From positions 38,833-102,832 of the forward strand of contig JAKFUZ010000014.1 in assembly GCA_021732445.1 (NCBI GenBank): a stretch of 64,000 bases of DNA, written 5' to 3'. This document shows positions 44,725-53,760 of this stretch, in pieces. How positions within the stretch are numbered: the stretch's first letter is position 1; each line of letters begins with the position of its first letter. The stretch comes from Sphingomonas sp. GTDB lineage: Bacteria > Pseudomonadota > Alphaproteobacteria > Sphingomonadales > Sphingomonadaceae. A model generated the notes under the pieces. The model was not told where the DNA came from. It saw only the letters and a list, made by a program, of their open reading frames with translations, and did no database searches. Position numbers and translations under genes: made by a program.

Positions 44725-44761
44725 GTGTAGCCCGGCTGGAACATTGACCAAGGGGGCGCGG

Positions 44762-45100
44762 GTGAAACTCGTCATTGCCATTATCAAACCTTTCAAGCTC
44801 GATGACGTCCGCGAAGCGCTGACCGGCATTGGCGTTGCCGGCATGACGGTTAGCGAAGTGAAGGGCTTTGGCCGGCAAAAGGGCCAGACCGAGATTTATC
44901 GCGGCGCCGAATATGCCACCAACATGGTGCCCAAGATCAAGATCGAGATTGTGTGCGCAACCGATCTGGCGCCGCGCGTGGTGGAAACGGTGCAGGCTGC
45001 GGCCAATACCGGTGCGATCGGTGACGGCAAGATTTTTGTGCTCGATGTCGGGCAGGCGGTGCGGATCCGCACTGGCGAAACCGACCTGACCGCGCTGTGA
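44762..45100 (+). CDS. glnK: Nitrogen-regulatory protein PII (GlnK type)
   Basis: 112 residues. PII trimers sense ATP/ADP and 2-oxoglutarate and are uridylylated by GlnD. Visible features are KLVIAIIKPFKLDDVREAL, the T-loop QTEIYRGAEYATNMVPK with the modifiable Tyr51 (and Tyr46), and the C-terminal GAIGDGKIFVLDVGQAVRIR. The GTG start fits the family length; the longer frame reads through the promoter. Pairing with amtB 14 bp downstream, and an RpoN promoter, identifies it as GlnK, the AmtB-blocking paralogue. Confidence 0.97.
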   Translation: MKLVIAIIKPFKLDDVREALTGIGVAGMTVSEVKGFGRQKGQTEIYRGAEYATNMVPKIKIEIVCATDLAPRVVETVQAAANTGAIGDGKIFVLDVGQAVRIRTGETDLTAL

Positions 45101-45114
45101 AAGGGGCAGGAATA

Positions 45115-46569
45115 ATGCGTTTGAAGAGTTTCATTGCAACAGGCTTTGCCGGCACGGCGCTATTTGCCGCACTGCCGGCGTGGGCGCAGCAGGCGGTTGC
45201 GGCGTCGCCAATTCCGGCCGCCACGGTCGACAAGGGCGACACCGCCTGGATGCTGACATCGTCGCTGTTGGTACTGATGATGTCGGTCCCGGGCCTTGCG
45301 CTCTTCTATGGCGGGCTGGTGCGCACGAAGAACATGCTGAGCGTGCTCACCCAGGTCTTGATGATCGTGTGCATGGTTTCCGTCATCTGGGTGACTTTTG
45401 GCTATTCACTGGCCTTCACGGCCGGGTCGGGAGCGCTGGCGCCTTATGTCGGGGGCCTGTCAAAAGCGATGCTGCTGGGCGTGGACGCCAACAGCCAGGC
45501 GGCGACATTTTCCAATGGCGTCTACATTCCCGAATATGCCTTCATCGTGTTTCAGATGACCTTTGCCTGTATCACGCCCGCGCTGTTCGTGGGATCGGTT
45601 GCAGAGCGCGTCAGGTTTTCGCCGCTGATGCTGTTTGTGGCGCTGTGGGTGACGCTCGTCTATTTCCCGATTGCGCACATGGTCTGGTATTGGGATGGGC
45701 CTGACGCGGTTGCGGCCGCCGCGCTCAAGGGCGCGCAGGCGCTGGCCGATACCAACGGCCATGCAGGCAAGCTGTTCCAGATGGGCGCGCTGGATTTTGC
45801 CGGCGGCACGGTGGTGCATATCAATGCCGGCATTACCGGGTTGGTGATGTGTCTGCTGCTCGGCAAGCGCGCGGGATATCCCAGAGAGCCAATGCCGCCC
45901 CACTCGCTGACCATGACGATGATTGGCGCCAGCCTGTTGTGGGTCGGCTGGTTCGGCTTCAACGCCGGCTCCAATCTGGAATCGAACGGGGTGACGACAG
46001 TTGCCTTTATCAACACCTTTGTTGCAACGGCCGCCGCCGGCATGTCGTGGGTGCTCACCGAGCAGCTTTTCCGGGGCAAGGCATCGCTGCTGGGGGCAGC
46101 CTCGGGCGTTGTCGCCGGGCTGGTCGCGGTTACCCCGGCCTCGGGCTGGGCCGGGCCGATGGGATCGGTGGTGCTGGGCCTCATCGTGTCGCCGATCTGC
46201 TTTTTCTTCGTGTCCTATGTGAAGTCAAAGTTCAAATATGACGACAGCCTCGACGTTTTTGGCGTGCATTGTGTCGGTGGCATCACCGGCGCGCTGGCAA
46301 CCGCCATTCTCGATGCGCCGTATCTGGGGGGCCAGGGCATTGCCGATTATGCGAGCAAGCCGGGCACGCTTGTCGCCGGTGCTTATGACATGGCCGGCCA
46401 GCTCATCATTCAGGCAGAGGCGGTGCTCATCACGCTGCTCTGGTCGGGAATAGGCGCGGCCATCCTGTTCGTCGTGATCGACAAGACGCTTGGCATGCGC
46501 GTGAGCGAAGAGGTTGAGTATGAAGGCCTCGACATCGCCGAACATGGCGAGCGCGCCTATCATTATTGA
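45115..46569 (+). CDS. amtB: Ammonium transporter AmtB
   Basis: 484 residues from ATG at 45115, preferred over GTG at 45097 because AGGGGCAGG lies 6-14 nt upstream. A cleavable signal peptide (ends AALPAWAQQ near 25) precedes about 11 membrane helices. The pore twin histidines are in FPIAHMVWYWDG and DVFGVHCVGGITG; GGTVVHINAGITGLV and WVGWFGFNAGSNLESNGV are family signatures. The trimer conducts ammonium and is closed by GlnK. Under nitrogen limitation the sigma-54 promoter should drive both genes. A terminator pair follows at 46578-46662. Confidence 0.97.
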   Translation: MRLKSFIATGFAGTALFAALPAWAQQAVAASPIPAATVDKGDTAWMLTSSLLVLMMSVPGLALFYGGLVRTKNMLSVLTQVLMIVCMVSVIWVTFGYSLAFTAGSGALAPYVGGLSKAMLLGVDANSQAATFSNGVYIPEYAFIVFQMTFACITPALFVGSVAERVRFSPLMLFVALWVTLVYFPIAHMVWYWDGPDAVAAAALKGAQALADTNGHAGKLFQMGALDFAGGTVVHINAGITGLVMCLLLGKRAGYPREPMPPHSLTMTMIGASLLWVGWFGFNAGSNLESNGVTTVAFINTFVATAAAGMSWVLTEQLFRGKASLLGAASGVVAGLVAVTPASGWAGPMGSVVLGLIVSPICFFFVSYVKSKFKYDDSLDVFGVHCVGGITGALATAILDAPYLGGQGIADYASKPGTLVAGAYDMAGQLIIQAEAVLITLLWSGIGAAILFVVIDKTLGMRVSEEVEYEGLDIAEHGERAYHY

Positions 46570-46577
46570 AAGACACC

Positions 46578-46603
46578 GGGCCCCCGGTTGCAGCCGGGGG
46601 CCC
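46578..46603 (+). terminator. GC-rich hairpin directly after amtB
   Basis: A perfect 10-bp inverted repeat GGGCCCCCGG/CCGGGGGCCC with a 6-base loop, 9 bp past the amtB stop. No T-run follows, so on its own it may be an mRNA-stabilising or processing hairpin rather than a full terminator. Confidence 0.55.
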
Positions 46604-46631
46604 GACCCGAGGTTCCTCCTGCGAACACACT

Positions 46632-46662
46632 GGCCGGTGCGGCAACGCACCGGCCGTTTTTT
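46632..46662 (+). terminator. Rho-independent terminator of glnK-amtB
   Basis: A perfect 10-bp stem GGCCGGTGCG/CGCACCGGCC with a GCAA tetraloop is followed by GTTTTTT on the plus strand. This is a strong intrinsic terminator for the amtB transcript. On the minus strand there is no T-run, so it is not bidirectional for the GMC gene that ends 4 bp away. Confidence 0.93.
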
Positions 46663-46665
46663 GGG

Positions 46666-48252
46666 CTAGGCCAGATCTTCGGCGATGAAGTCGGCGCAAC
46701 GCTCGCCGATCATCAGGGCGGGTGCGTTGGTGTTGCCCGAAATGAGGCGCGGCATGACCGACACATCGGCGACGTAAAGCCGCTCCACGCCCCGCACGCG
46801 CAGGCGCGGGTCGCACACCGCGTCGTCGTCCGAGCCCATCCGCGCCGTGCCTACCGGGTGATAAATCGTGTCCGCCCGCGCCCGGATCAGCCGTTCCAGC
46901 ATGTCGTCGTCGCCCGGGCTTACCGGGTTGCGGTCGCGCCCGGCATAGTTGCTCATGGGCGGCGATTCCATGATCCGGTACATTTCGCGCACGCCCTTTT
47001 TGAGCAGGGCGATGTCGCGCGGATCGCTAAGGAACTGCGGGTCGATGACCGGCGCGTCGCCTGCCCGTGCCGAGGCGAGCCGCACCGTCCCCCGGCTTTC
47101 GGGGCGCAGCACGCAGACATGGCCGGAATAGCCATGCGCCTTCACGATGGTGCGCCCATGGTCTTCAAGCGCGACGGGGAAGAAGTGGAACTGAATATCG
47201 GGCGCGGGCGCTGCCTGGTCCACTTTGATGAACCCGCCTGACTCGGCATAATTGGTCGTCATCGCGCCCTGTCGCTTCCAGAACCACTGGACGACCGCCT
47301 TAGCGGAATTGACCAGGCCAGTGAGCGTCTGGCCCAGAAACCGCGTATCATCGCATTCGTACACGACCGAATAATCGAGATGGTCCTGCAAATTGCCGCC
47401 AACCTCTGCGCGGTCGACCCGCACCGCAATATCGTGTTCGGCAAGATGCGCGGCCGGGCCGATGCCGGAAAGCATCAGCAATTGCGGTGTCTGGAAGGCG
47501 CCGCCCGCAACCACCACGGCTTTTCGCGCGTGAATTTCCTTGGCTGCCCCGTTCTCGCTATAGGCGACCCCGGAGGCGCGGTTGCCCTCGAACAGCACCC
47601 GGTCCGCCGTGACGCCGGTCACCACGCGCAGGTTTGCGCGCCCGGCGTTCGGCTCGATATAGGCACGCGAGGCGCTCCAGCGTTCGCCATTGTGTTGCGT
47701 GACCTGATAGAGTCCCACGCCCTCCTGCCGCGCGCCGTTGAAATCATCGTTCCGCGCAAGCTGGAGCGAGGCCGCCGCTTCTACCCAATGCACTGACCCG
47801 GGATTTGGCGAGACTTGCTCGCTTACCCATAACGGCCCGTCGCCGCCGTGAAACGCATCGCCACCGCGCACATTGCGCTCCGAGCGCTTGAAATAGGGCA
47901 GCACATCGGCATAGGCCCAGCCGGTGCAGCCAAGTGCTGCCCAATTGTCATAATCCCACGCATTGCCGCGAATATAGACCATGCCGTTGATCGCGCTTGA
48001 CCCGCCAAGCCCGCGGCCGCGCGGCTGATAGCCCCGCCGCCCGTTGAGGCCGGCCTGTGGCACCGTTTCGAACTTCCAGTTGGTCTGGTCGGTCTGGAAC
48101 GCGACAAAGCCCGGCACCCGCGTGCGCCAGCCCGTGTTGCGGCCGCCCGCCTCCAGCACCGCGACGGAAAATTTGCCGCCTTCGCTCAGCCGGCCGGCAA
48201 CCGCGCTCCCGCCTGATCCGCCACCGATGACGACGATATCGACTGTGTCCAA
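46666..48252 (-). CDS. GMC-family FAD oxidoreductase (choline/alcohol-dehydrogenase-like)
   Basis: 528 residues. FAD motif VVIGGGSGGSAVAGRLSEGG (about 7-26), the second GMC signature region RGRGLGGSSAINGMVYIRG (about 77-95), and the catalytic His in YHPVGTARMGSDDD near the end. It resembles AlkJ- and BetA-like alcohol dehydrogenases; the substrate is not determined. The start is TTG at 48252, supported by GAGGAAG 6 nt upstream. The upstream hydroxylase-family gene runs 67 bp into its 5' end in another frame, much more overlap than the 4 bp usual here. Confidence 0.88.
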   Translation of the reverse strand: MDTVDIVVIGGGSGGSAVAGRLSEGGKFSVAVLEAGGRNTGWRTRVPGFVAFQTDQTNWKFETVPQAGLNGRRGYQPRGRGLGGSSAINGMVYIRGNAWDYDNWAALGCTGWAYADVLPYFKRSERNVRGGDAFHGGDGPLWVSEQVSPNPGSVHWVEAAASLQLARNDDFNGARQEGVGLYQVTQHNGERWSASRAYIEPNAGRANLRVVTGVTADRVLFEGNRASGVAYSENGAAKEIHARKAVVVAGGAFQTPQLLMLSGIGPAAHLAEHDIAVRVDRAEVGGNLQDHLDYSVVYECDDTRFLGQTLTGLVNSAKAVVQWFWKRQGAMTTNYAESGGFIKVDQAAPAPDIQFHFFPVALEDHGRTIVKAHGYSGHVCVLRPESRGTVRLASARAGDAPVIDPQFLSDPRDIALLKKGVREMYRIMESPPMSNYAGRDRNPVSPGDDDMLERLIRARADTIYHPVGTARMGSDDDAVCDPRLRVRGVERLYVADVSVMPRLISGNTNAPALMIGERCADFIAEDLA

Positions 48253-49163
48253 GGCGCTTCCTCTCGTTGCTGTTCACGTGCTTGCCACGCGGCTTTTATG
48301 CTGTGTGATGTTTCGCGGCTCCCGTCGTGGCTCCAGCCGGGCGGCATCGCAATATAGCCCCATTTGGCGGCCAGCCCGGGTGCCGCCCAAATATCGCGTG
48401 CGATGCCGATCCATTCGTGAAAGGCGGCCCAAAACAGGTTGAAACTGCCGAGTTGCCTTACGATGCCATAGCGCGGCCGGTCATCCGCGCGCTCGGCCAC
48501 GAAGCTGCCGAATATTTTGTCCCAGATGATGAACACCCCGGCATAGTTGCTGTCGAGATAGCGTGGGTTGGTCGCATGGTGGACGCGGTGATGCGACGGC
48601 GTGTTCATCACCGCTTCAAACCAGCGCGGCATCCGGTCGATGACTTCGGTGTGGATCCAGAACTGGTAGATGAGGTTGATGCCCCCCACAAACAGCAGCA
48701 CTTCCGGTCGAAATCCGACCAGCACCAGCGGCAGGCGAAACAGGAATGACAGGCTGAAAAACCCGGTCCAGGTCTGCCTTAAAGCGGTCGACAGGTTATA
48801 ATGCTGGCTGGAATGGTGAATGACATGGCTCGCCCAGAACCACCGCACCCGGTGCGCCGCCCGGTGAAAGGCATAATAGGCCAGATCATCCAGCACGAAC
48901 GCAAGGGCAAACCACAGCCAGGCCCCGTACCCGTCATAATCCAGCGTCACCAGGCGGAACTGATAGCCCCAGCTCGCAACCGCAAAGGCCGCGCCCCCGA
49001 CAATGGCGCCGGCAACCGTACTGCCCAGCCCCAGCGACAGCGAGGTAAGCGTGTCGCGCGGCTCATAGCGCGTTCGCACGCCGGCCCAGGCGACGAGCAT
49101 TTCCGCCAGCACCAGCAGCACAAAGGCGGGCACCGCATAATCAACGGGGTCGGGCAGATGCAT
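48186..49163 (-). CDS. Sterol desaturase / fatty acid hydroxylase superfamily protein
   Basis: 325 residues with several membrane helices and the di-iron histidine boxes: FHRAAH (His100, His104), HVIHHSS (113, 116, 117) and HHRVHH near 200. It hydroxylates or desaturates a lipid-type substrate by family, exact target unknown. The last ~35 residues (after SHSIKAAWQAREQQ) look low-complexity and run into the downstream GMC gene in another frame for 67 bp, so the natural end may have been lost by a stop-codon change. A second, different superfamily member lies at 58423. Confidence 0.85.
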   Translation of the reverse strand: MHLPDPVDYAVPAFVLLVLAEMLVAWAGVRTRYEPRDTLTSLSLGLGSTVAGAIVGGAAFAVASWGYQFRLVTLDYDGYGAWLWFALAFVLDDLAYYAFHRAAHRVRWFWASHVIHHSSQHYNLSTALRQTWTGFFSLSFLFRLPLVLVGFRPEVLLFVGGINLIYQFWIHTEVIDRMPRWFEAVMNTPSHHRVHHATNPRYLDSNYAGVFIIWDKIFGSFVAERADDRPRYGIVRQLGSFNLFWAAFHEWIGIARDIWAAPGLAAKWGYIAMPPGWSHDGSRETSHSIKAAWQAREQQREEAPWTQSISSSSVADQAGARLPAG

Positions 49164-49172
49164 GCGATTTGC

Positions 49173-49562
49173 TTACACCAGTGTCAGCATGGATTCCAGC
49201 GCCCGAACATCGGGCTCGATCACGCCGTGCAGCGTTACCCGCCCAAACATGGCCTCGCCGGTTTCAACCGCGACGCCCTCAATCGCAGGCGCGAGCCTGA
49301 GCGGCGGCACGAGGCGGCGGATGGCGACATGCGCGCCGTGCCGCTTGAGCACGGCCACGGTCCCGTTGCCCGCGACGAGCGCTGCGCCGCCATCGCCGCT
49401 GATCAGCGCCCGGGCCGCGACGAACCCTGCCAGTGCCTCTTCGGCACGCGCCATTGCCTGTTCGGCGCTGGCAATCCGCGCGTCGCCCAGCCGCAGCAGC
49501 CGCGCGACGCCGGCCAGCGCCAGAATCGCGGCCAGCGAGCCTATAAACATCGTCCAGCTCAT
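49173..49562 (-). CDS. Small membrane-anchored protein of unknown function
   Basis: No family recognised. 129 residues: an N-terminal membrane helix (FIGSLAAILALAGVARLL, about 6-23), a charged helical stretch (IASAEQAMARAEEALAGFVA, about 30-50), and a beta-rich C-terminal domain (AALVAGNGTVAVLKRHGAHV; RLAPAIEGVAVETGEAMFG). It lies between the TIGR01244 gene (4-bp overlap) and the hydroxylase-family gene (9-bp gap), so it is co-transcribed with both. Confidence 0.65.
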   Translation of the reverse strand: MSWTMFIGSLAAILALAGVARLLRLGDARIASAEQAMARAEEALAGFVAARALISGDGGAALVAGNGTVAVLKRHGAHVAIRRLVPPLRLAPAIEGVAVETGEAMFGRVTLHGVIEPDVRALESMLTLV

Positions 49563-49987
49563 GGCTTGGCCGCAAGCGCGTCGAGCATCGGGCGGATGCC
49601 GCCTAGATCATATCCCGCCGCCGCGGCTTTGGTGCACAGATCGTCCGGGTCCGCGCCCTGCTTGGCCATGGCGAGGGCCCAAAGGTTGCACGATCGGGTG
49701 CCCGACCGGCAAAAGGCGAGCACTGGCCCGCGGGCACCCCCCAGCGCGGCGGCCATGGCGTCAAGCTGGGGGTGGCTGAAGCCAGCATGCGTCACCGGAA
49801 TTTCGGCATAGGTCATGCCCAGCGTTTCGCAAATGGCCCGGATGGCGGCGCCTGCCGGCTGGCCCGGTTCTTCGCCGTCGGGCCGGTTGTTGATGACGCC
49901 TGAGAAGCCCGCGCGCGCCAGCTCGGTCACATCGGCCGGGCTGATCTGGGCCGCAACCGCGAAAGTTTCGTCAAGCGTGCGGATCAT
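49559..49987 (-). CDS. TIGR01244-family phosphatase/sulfurtransferase-like protein
   Basis: 142 residues of the DUF442/TIGR01244 group related to dual-specificity phosphatases and to the Blh domain fused to persulfide dioxygenases. SPADVTELARAGFSGVINNR, PDGEEPGQPAGAAI and the CX5R-type loop VLAFCRSGTRSCNLWALAMA (Cys about 92) are visible. Reported relatives act in sulfide and persulfide handling or dephosphorylation; the substrate here is unknown. It overlaps recQ and the small membrane protein by 4 bp each, forming a coupled trio. Confidence 0.83.
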   Translation of the reverse strand: MIRTLDETFAVAAQISPADVTELARAGFSGVINNRPDGEEPGQPAGAAIRAICETLGMTYAEIPVTHAGFSHPQLDAMAAALGGARGPVLAFCRSGTRSCNLWALAMAKQGADPDDLCTKAAAAGYDLGGIRPMLDALAAKP

Positions 49988-51747
49988 GCTGCCTCCCGGA
50001 TCACGGCCAGAAAGGCGTCACCGTAAGCCTCCATCTTGCGCGCGCCAATCCCCGTTATCTGGCTGAGCGCGGCGCGGCTGGCCGGTTTGAGTGCCGTCAT
50101 GTCGCGCAGCACCGAATCGGGAAAGACGATATAGGCAGGCACGCCGCCTTCCTCCGCCAGTTCGCGCCGCCGCGCCTTCAGCGCCTCGAACAGCGGGTCG
50201 CCGACCGGGTTCGCCGGCGCGCCGCTCCGCCGGGCCCTGGGCGCTGCGGCCGGCTCAACGAGCGCGACCGGTGTTTCGCCCCGGAGCACCGCGCGTGCGC
50301 CCCCGCCCAGCGCCAGCCCGCCATGTTCGGTCGGCGTCACCAGCCCACGCGCCTGCAGCGCCCGCGACAAGGGCTTGATGAGCGCGGCTTCCGCCTTGGA
50401 CGAGACGATGCCGAACACGCTCAGCCGGTCATGCCCCAGCCGTTCCACGCGATCATCGCTGGTGCCGGTCAGCACTTTTTCGACATGGCCGACGCCAAAG
50501 CTCTGGCCGGTGCGATATACAGCCGACAGGAATTTGCGGGCCAGCTCGGTTGCGTCGATCAGCCTTGGCGCGTTCAGGCAATTGTCGCAATTGCCGCATT
50601 CCTCGGGCGGAGCGTCGCCGAAATGGCGCAGCAATATGGCGCGGCGGCACCCGCCTGCCTCGACCAGCGTCGCCAGCGCGTTCAGCCGCGCGCGCTCGCC
50701 CGGTTGCCGCTCGGGCTCGACCTCGTCGATGCGGCTCCAGGCACGCGCAAAATCTTCCGCGCCCCAAAATAGCTGCGCAACCGCCGGGTCACCGTCGCGC
50801 CCGGCCCGGCCGGTTTCCTGGTAATAAGCCTCAATCGATTTGGGAAGGCCGGCATGCGCGACAAAGCGGACATCGGGCTTGTCGATGCCCATGCCGAACG
50901 CAATGGTTGCGCATATCACCATATCTTCACTGGCAACGAACGCTGCCTGGTTGCGCGCGCGAATTTCTGGCGCGAGTCCGGCGTGATAGGCGCGTGTGCG
51001 GCGGCCGCTGCTCGCCAGTTGCTCGGCCAGCCGCTCGGTTTGCGCACGCGTCTGGGCATAGACGATGCCGGGGCCGGGATTGTCGCGCACCAACGTCGCC
51101 AGTTGCTGCCCGGTGCTGCCCCGCGGCGACATTGCATAGCGGATGTTGGGCCGGTCAAACCCGGCAATAATCAGCCCGTCGGCCGGAATGCCGAGCTGGT
51201 CGAGAATGTCGGCGCGGGTATGGGCGTCTGCGGTAGCCGTCAGCGCCAGCCGCGGCACCCCGCCGAACCGGTCGAGCAACGGGCGCAGCAGCCGGTAATC
51301 GGGGCGGAAATCATGCCCCCATTCGGAAACGCAGTGCGCCTCGTCAATCGCAAACAGGTTGAGCGGCGCCTGCCCGAGCAACTGGGCGAAGGATGGATTG
51401 GAGGCGCGTTCCGGCGCCACATAGAGCAGGTCGAGCGCGCCGCCCCTGAACCGGGCGACGGTTTCGGCCTGGTTGCTGTCGGCTGACGTCAAGGTGGCAG
51501 CGCGCAGCCCCACGCTGGTTGCGGCGCGGAGCTGATCGTGCATCAGCGCGATGAGCGGCGACACGACCACGCACGTCCCCGGCTGGGCGATAGCAGGCAG
51601 TTGATAACATAGCGATTTTCCGGCACCCGTTGGCATCACGGCAAGCGTGCTGTGGCCGCGGAGCACGCGGTCCACCACGGCGCGCTGCTGGCCTCGAAAC
51701 TCGCGAAAGCCAAAGGTTGCGTGGAGCAGCGGGAGCGGGTCGATCAT
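49984..51747 (-). CDS. recQ: ATP-dependent DNA helicase RecQ
   Basis: 587 residues from ATG at 51747. The 3'-5' helicase used in recombination and stalled-fork repair: motif 0 FGFREFRGQQRAVVDRVL, Walker A MPTGAGKSLCYQLPA, DEAH-type IDEAHCVSEWGHDFRPDY, motif V/VI in ATIAFGMGIDKPDVRFVAH and YQETGRAGRDGDP, four zinc Cys around GGCRR and CGNCDNCLN, and a C-terminal HRDC domain ending ITGIGARKMEAYGDAFLAVI. It starts 50 bp after the ATM1-type gene and overlaps the TIGR01244 gene. Confidence 0.96.
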   Translation of the reverse strand: MIDPLPLLHATFGFREFRGQQRAVVDRVLRGHSTLAVMPTGAGKSLCYQLPAIAQPGTCVVVSPLIALMHDQLRAATSVGLRAATLTSADSNQAETVARFRGGALDLLYVAPERASNPSFAQLLGQAPLNLFAIDEAHCVSEWGHDFRPDYRLLRPLLDRFGGVPRLALTATADAHTRADILDQLGIPADGLIIAGFDRPNIRYAMSPRGSTGQQLATLVRDNPGPGIVYAQTRAQTERLAEQLASSGRRTRAYHAGLAPEIRARNQAAFVASEDMVICATIAFGMGIDKPDVRFVAHAGLPKSIEAYYQETGRAGRDGDPAVAQLFWGAEDFARAWSRIDEVEPERQPGERARLNALATLVEAGGCRRAILLRHFGDAPPEECGNCDNCLNAPRLIDATELARKFLSAVYRTGQSFGVGHVEKVLTGTSDDRVERLGHDRLSVFGIVSSKAEAALIKPLSRALQARGLVTPTEHGGLALGGGARAVLRGETPVALVEPAAAPRARRSGAPANPVGDPLFEALKARRRELAEEGGVPAYIVFPDSVLRDMTALKPASRAALSQITGIGARKMEAYGDAFLAVIREAA

Positions 51748-51797
51748 CCGCCGGTGCTTAGCCGCCGCGCGAGTCCCGTGTCGAGGGACGCGTTTGT

Positions 51798-53633
51798 TTA
51801 TTCCGCCGCGAGCTGTTCGTCGGCACGCTCCTGCGCCTGCCGGTTCCACATTTCGGCATAGAGGCCGCCCTGGCGCAGCAGCCCGGTATGCGTGCCACGT
51901 TCGCGCACTTCGCCTGCCTCCAGCACCACGATTTCGTCGGCATTGACCACTGTCGACAGCCGGTGCGCGATGACGATGGTGGTGCGTCCCTGGCCGATTG
52001 CCTCAAGCGTTGCCTGAATATCGGCTTCGGTGCGGCTATCGAGTGCCGAGGTTGCTTCATCGAGAATGAGGATCGGCGGGTTTTTGAGCAAGGTGCGCGC
52101 AATTGCCACGCGCTGCTTTTCGCCGCCCGAGAGCTTCAGCCCCCGTTCGCCGACCCGCGCGCCATAGCCGCCGGGCTGGCCGGCGATGAAGTCGGCAATC
52201 TGGGCGCCGCGCGCGGCCTGTTCGATCTCTGCCTGCGAGGCGCCAGCGCGACCATAGCCGATATTATAGCCAATCGTGTCGTTGAACAGCACGGTATCCT
52301 GCGGGACGATGCCGATCGCGGCGCGCAGGCTGGTCTGCGTGACCTGGGCAATGTCCTGCCCGTCAATGGTGATGCGCCCGCCGGTAAGGTCGTAAAACCG
52401 GTACATCAACCGGGCCAGCGTGCTCTTGCCGGCGCCCGAGGGGCCAACCACCGCAAGCGTGTGCCCGGCCGGAATATCGAGGTCGATGCCTTTGAGGATG
52501 CGCCGTTCCGCGTCATAGTCGAACACGACATTTTCGAACCGGACATGCCCGGCGGACACCGCAAGGTCAGGCGCGCCGGCGGCGTCGGTCACTTCGGCAG
52601 GCGCGTCGATGAGGTCAAACATCGCCGCCATGTCGATCACGCCCTGGCGGATGGTGCGATAGACCATGCCCAGCAGGTCGAGCGGGCGGAACAATTGCGC
52701 AAGCAACGTTGATACCAGCACGACATTGCCTGCGTTGAAGCGCCCGGCCGCCCAGCCCCACACGACAATTGCCATGCCCAGCGCCATCATGAGATTGGTG
52801 ATGAGCGACTGGCCGATATTGAGCCAGGCCAGCGAGTTCTGGTTTTTGACCGCGGCATTGGCATAGGCCGCCATCGCCCGGTCATATCGGGTGGCCTCCC
52901 GCTCTTCGGCGCCAAAATATTTGACCGTTTCGAAATTCAGCAGCGAATCGACCGCATTGGCGACGGCGCCAGTGTCAAGATCGTTCATCTGTGCGCGCAA
53001 CGCATTGCGCCAGTCGGTCACGATGCGGGTGAACCAGATGTACACGCCCACCATCACAAGGGTGGAGATGACCATCCACAGCCCGAACTGGCTGTAGAAA
53101 ATCTGGAGCACCAGGCCCAGTTCGACGAGGGTCGGCGCAATGTTGAACAGCAGAAAATAGAGCATGGTATCAATGCTCTTGGTCCCGCGCTCGACCACTT
53201 TGGTCACAGCCCCGGTGCGCCGTTCCAGATGGAAGCGCAGCGACAGCCGGTGCAGGTGCCGAAACACCGTTGCCGCCAGCCGCCGCGTCGCATCCTGGCC
53301 GACACGCTCGAATACCGCGTTGCGAAGATTGTCAAACAGCACCGTGCCAAACCGCGCCGCAGCATAGCCCACCACCAGCGCAATAATCAGGCTGGTCGCG
53401 CCCCGGTCCCCCTTGGCCATGTCGTTGACCACGCCTTGCAGCGCAAATGGCGCGCCATAGACCTGGACCAGCTTGGAGCCGAGCACCAGCACCAGCGCTG
53501 CGATGATACGCATCTTGAGCGCCGGCTCGCCCGCTGGCCACAAATAGGGCAGGAACCGGCGCAGCATTGGCCACAAGGGGGGCTCGGTTCGGGAGGGATC
53601 GTCGCGCGCGGTGTCTGGGGGCATGGGCGCCAT
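51798..53633 (-). CDS. ATM1-type ABC exporter (fused permease-ATPase)
   Basis: 611 residues: about six membrane helices (40-330) followed by the nucleotide-binding domain with Walker A VGPSGAGKSTLARLMYRF, signature LKLSGGEKQRVAIARTLL, Walker B ILILDEATSALDSRTEADIQ and H-loop VIAHRLST. The LRNAVFERVGQDATRRLAA and TYPE of coupling region with NFETVKYFGAEEREATRYD are hallmarks of the Atm1/HMT family, which exports glutathione- or heavy-metal-linked thiols. Export of glutathione conjugates is inferred by homology. Start could be Met1 or Met4 (53624). Confidence 0.93.
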   Translation of the reverse strand: MAPMPPDTARDDPSRTEPPLWPMLRRFLPYLWPAGEPALKMRIIAALVLVLGSKLVQVYGAPFALQGVVNDMAKGDRGATSLIIALVVGYAAARFGTVLFDNLRNAVFERVGQDATRRLAATVFRHLHRLSLRFHLERRTGAVTKVVERGTKSIDTMLYFLLFNIAPTLVELGLVLQIFYSQFGLWMVISTLVMVGVYIWFTRIVTDWRNALRAQMNDLDTGAVANAVDSLLNFETVKYFGAEEREATRYDRAMAAYANAAVKNQNSLAWLNIGQSLITNLMMALGMAIVVWGWAAGRFNAGNVVLVSTLLAQLFRPLDLLGMVYRTIRQGVIDMAAMFDLIDAPAEVTDAAGAPDLAVSAGHVRFENVVFDYDAERRILKGIDLDIPAGHTLAVVGPSGAGKSTLARLMYRFYDLTGGRITIDGQDIAQVTQTSLRAAIGIVPQDTVLFNDTIGYNIGYGRAGASQAEIEQAARGAQIADFIAGQPGGYGARVGERGLKLSGGEKQRVAIARTLLKNPPILILDEATSALDSRTEADIQATLEAIGQGRTTIVIAHRLSTVVNADEIVVLEAGEVRERGTHTGLLRQGGLYAEMWNRQAQERADEQLAAE

Positions 53634-53760
53634 GTAGGGTGCCTGGCGCCCGAGCGAAAGCGCCTGTGTTTGGCACAGTGCGCGGGCGCCGTGCTCAGTG
53701 GCCCGCCCTCAGCTGCTGAACTCAGCCTCCAAACTCGCGCGCCCCGGCTGCCCCCCGAAC

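Noticed and set aside
48268..48283. A further parS-like TTCACGTG match
   Set aside because: Only the left half fits; the right half (CTTGC) breaks the palindrome, so it is a chance CACGTG.
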